Part shown: positions 62,454-64,000 of the stretch, piece after piece | How positions within the stretch are numbered: the first letter of the stretch is position 1 | How the letters are laid out: each line of letters opens with the position of its first letter | Source: Pelagicoccus enzymogenes | Lineage (GTDB): Bacteria > Verrucomicrobiota > Verrucomicrobiia > Opitutales > Opitutaceae | DNA length: 64,000 nt | Reading direction: 5' to 3' | NCBI RefSeq assembly: GCF_014803405.1 | Contig: NZ_JACYFG010000006.1 | Location: forward strand, 255,501-319,500 | Made by a program: the position numbers and the translations under genes | The notes under the pieces: generated by a model | What the model saw: the letters and a program-made list of their open reading frames with translations, nothing else | What the model was told of the DNA's origin: nothing | Database searches by the model: none

Positions 62454-63437
62454 ATGGCGAACATACTCCAACCTACCGAGGAAAACTTACGCGATCTGCG
62501 TAAGTTTTTGCTTTTTGGGGGACTGGTCGGCGTCCCCACCGAGACTGTCTACGGACTGGCCGCCAACGCCTTTGACGCTCAAGCCTGCGCCAAGATCTTC
62601 GAAGCGAAGCAACGTCCGGCCAACGACCCCTTGATCTGCCACATCTCCGGCGTCGAGGCGCTCGAACAAATTTGCTACGCCAACCCGCTGGCAATCCGCC
62701 TTGCGGAACGCTTCTGGCCCGGCCCCCTCACCTTCGTCCTGCCCAAGAAGGACAAGATACCCGGCATCGTCACAGCAGGACTTGACTCAGTGGGCGTGCG
62801 CTGCTCCGCCCACCCGGAATTCCAGAGACTAGTCGCCCAGTGCGACTTTCCTCTCGCCGCCCCCAGCGCCAACCCCTTCGCCTACATCAGCCCCACCACC
62901 GCCCAGCACGTGGAAGCAGGTCTCGGCTCGAAAATCCAATTCATCCTCGACGGCGGCCCCTGCGCCTTCGGCGTGGAGTCGACCATCCTCGACCTGCGCG
63001 ACGAGTCCCAGCCGCGCATCCTGCGCTACGGAGCCCTGCCCGCCGAGGAAATCGAGGCGGAGCTGGGCCGCTCCATCGAAAAGCCGGCCGCCACTTCCGC
63101 CGACGAATCCGTGCAGCACCTCGCCCCCGGCTCCCTGCCCAAGCACTACAGCCCCCGCACGCCGCTCGACCTGCGAGGCGGAATCGCAACGAGCGAGCTT
63201 GAAACGCTGCCACCCAAAACCGCCGCACTGCTGCTGGCCAAGCCGCAGCAAGATCGCGGCAAAAACGTGCATTGGCTCTCCGAAGACGGAAAACTCTCCG
63301 AAATCGCGGCCAACCTCTTCGCCAAGCTGCGAGAGCTCGACGAAGCCGGCTACTCGCGAATCATCGCCGAAGAAGCCCCCGAACTGGGACTCGGACTGGC
63401 CATCAACGACCGCCTGCGCCGCGCTTCGTTTCGGTAG
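62454..63437 (+). CDS. tsaC: L-threonylcarbamoyladenylate synthase (Sua5/YrdC/TsaC family)
   Basis: The protein is 327 residues from the ATG at 62454. The YrdC domain (about 1-200) shows GVPTETVYGLAANAFDAQAC, IFEAKQRPANDPLICHI, FWPGPLTFVLPKKDKI, GVRCSAHPEFQRL and PSANPFAYISPTTAQHV. The C-terminal Sua5 domain (about 220-327) starts after LAPGSLPKHYSPRTPLDL. It makes threonylcarbamoyl-AMP from Thr, bicarbonate and ATP for tRNA t6A37. The two-domain length fits the Sua5 subtype. It follows rpsR by 69 bases and may be cotranscribed. Confidence 0.95.
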   Translation: MANILQPTEENLRDLRKFLLFGGLVGVPTETVYGLAANAFDAQACAKIFEAKQRPANDPLICHISGVEALEQICYANPLAIRLAERFWPGPLTFVLPKKDKIPGIVTAGLDSVGVRCSAHPEFQRLVAQCDFPLAAPSANPFAYISPTTAQHVEAGLGSKIQFILDGGPCAFGVESTILDLRDESQPRILRYGALPAEEIEAELGRSIEKPAATSADESVQHLAPGSLPKHYSPRTPLDLRGGIATSELETLPPKTAALLLAKPQQDRGKNVHWLSEDGKLSEIAANLFAKLRELDEAGYSRIIAEEAPELGLGLAINDRLRRASFR

Positions 63438-63444
63438 GAAAGAG

Positions 63445-63533
63445 GTAGGAGCGAGCTTGCTCGCGATCATCCAAGAGGCCACGCCAGATTGAACTGGCGC
63501 AATTTCAAATCGTGCCACAAGGGCACTTCCCAC
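63445..63533. repeat. REP-like inverted pair after tsaC, Pseudomonas-REP-like unit
   Basis: The plus unit (63445-63468) starts GTAGGAGCGAGCTTGCTCGC, a perfect 6-bp GCGAGC/GCTCGC stem. The inverted unit (63533-63506) reads GTGGGAAGTGCCCTTGTGGC with stem GTGCC/GGCAC. Between them sits a third hairpin CGCCAG-ATTGAA-CTGGCG (63482-63499). The pair fills the gap between convergent genes. Confidence 0.78.
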
Positions 63534-63546
63534 GCAGGATTTGGAA

Positions 63547-64000
63547 CTACTTCTCCAGCTCCACGTTCCAGTAGGCGATATCGAGGAAGTGCTTCCAGGC
63601 CTCCTGCTTCTTTCCGCGGGCCACGAGATTGATGACCGGGCGCCACTTGGGAGCGGACGGCTTGCGGATCAGGCGCATCTTCGCCTCGTGCGGCAAACGG
63701 TTGGCCTTCCGCGAATTACAGTCGATGCAGGAGCAAACGATATTCTGCCAGGTCGTCTTGCCGCCGTAGTGACGCGGGATCACATGATCCAGATTCAGGT
63801 CCTCCGACGGCAGCTTCTTCGAGCAGTACTGGCAAGTGTACTTGTCGCGCTCGAAAACATTGTGACGCGTGAGCTTCACTTCCTTGCGCGGCATGCGATC
63901 GAAGACCGAAAGCAGGATCACTCGAGGGACGCGGATCGGATACTTCACGGTATGCACGAGCTCCAGCTCGCCTGCAGGTGGATTGTGCCGAGAAAAATCG
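63547..64000 (-). CDS. HNH endonuclease family protein (5' end outside window)
   Basis: The frame is open from the window end (first complete codon at 63999), so the start is not visible; the internal GTG at 63957 is unlikely to be the true start. An HNH domain is clear: FERDKYTCQYCSKK, DLNLDHVIPRHYGGKTTWQN, then IVCSCIDCNSRKANRLPHEA with two Cys pairs for zinc and the His of LDHV. The C terminus (RPVINLVARGKKQEAWKHFL) is typical of a common stand-alone HNH protein in soil and marine bacteria. Its role (DNA repair or defence) is unknown. It is convergent with tsaC. Confidence 0.9.
   Translation of the reverse strand, partial: DFSRHNPPAGELELVHTVKYPIRVPRVILLSVFDRMPRKEVKLTRHNVFERDKYTCQYCSKKLPSEDLNLDHVIPRHYGGKTTWQNIVCSCIDCNSRKANRLPHEAKMRLIRKPSAPKWRPVINLVARGKKQEAWKHFLDIAYWNVELEK

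Overview
The window reads as a chromosomal segment of a GC-rich, aerobic, polysaccharide-degrading member of the Verrucomicrobiota, most likely marine Opitutae (Pelagicoccus/Opitutales-like). This is an inference. It rests on long TonB-dependent receptors with the plug lead-in 'FEV/FTV' and no SusD partner, secreted proteins with lamin-tail, malectin, golvesin-like and FN3 domains, GPH-family sugar transporters beside LacI regulators, a sulfatase, and many predicted signal peptides. No phage, integrase, IS transposase or CRISPR array is visible.

Layout. 1-2.2 kb: a cut-off secreted protein and a TPR protein (minus). 2.3-20.9 kb: a carbohydrate region with an FG-GAP repeat protein, a CE7-type esterase, a Gfo/Idh/MocA oxidoreductase, a LacI regulator, a GPH transporter, a GH57-like enzyme, a 2054-residue multidomain surface protein, a clan GH-A glycosidase and an SGSH-like sulfatase. 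21-28.3 kb: ilvD and pyc (core metabolism) flank a decayed GH43 gene. 28.4-34.8 kb: a GH17 laminarinase-type gene with a second GPH transporter and an unknown exported protein, then an SGNH hydrolase, a VOC protein, a GDPD and a second LacI regulator. 35-43.6 kb: a three-gene minus-strand operon (TonB receptor, lamin-tail protein, metallophosphoesterase-CBM9). 43.8-48.4 kb: an unknown secreted protein, a sialate O-acetylesterase and a lipoprotein. 48.5-52.8 kb: sbcD-sbcC. 52.8-61.7 kb: a second TonB receptor, then a complete ECF sigma / FecR / FecA-type receptor signalling unit. 61.98-64 kb: tRNA-Arg(CCT), rpsR, a Sua5/TsaC protein and an HNH protein cut by the window end.

How the parts work together. 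Secreted or periplasmic hydrolases (GH17, CE7, sialate esterase, GH-A) would release oligomers or acyl groups. The GPH transporters would import sugars, and the oxidoreductase and the sulfatase, which lacks a signal peptide, would act further downstream. The LacI proteins and several palindromes near transporter and hydrolase starts suggest local control. The FecI/FecR/FecA unit is a cell-surface signalling system of unknown ligand.

The most unusual signals are (i) a dispersed family of REP-like hairpin elements at gene 3' ends, often in inverted pairs, whose stems covary and one of which looks like the classic Pseudomonas REP; (ii) a GH43 pseudogene whose central deletion ends exactly in an 11-bp microhomology; (iii) a 903-bp in-frame tandem duplication inside the giant surface protein; and (iv) the receptor / lamin-tail / phosphoesterase operon, which may be an undescribed uptake or phosphorus-scavenging system.
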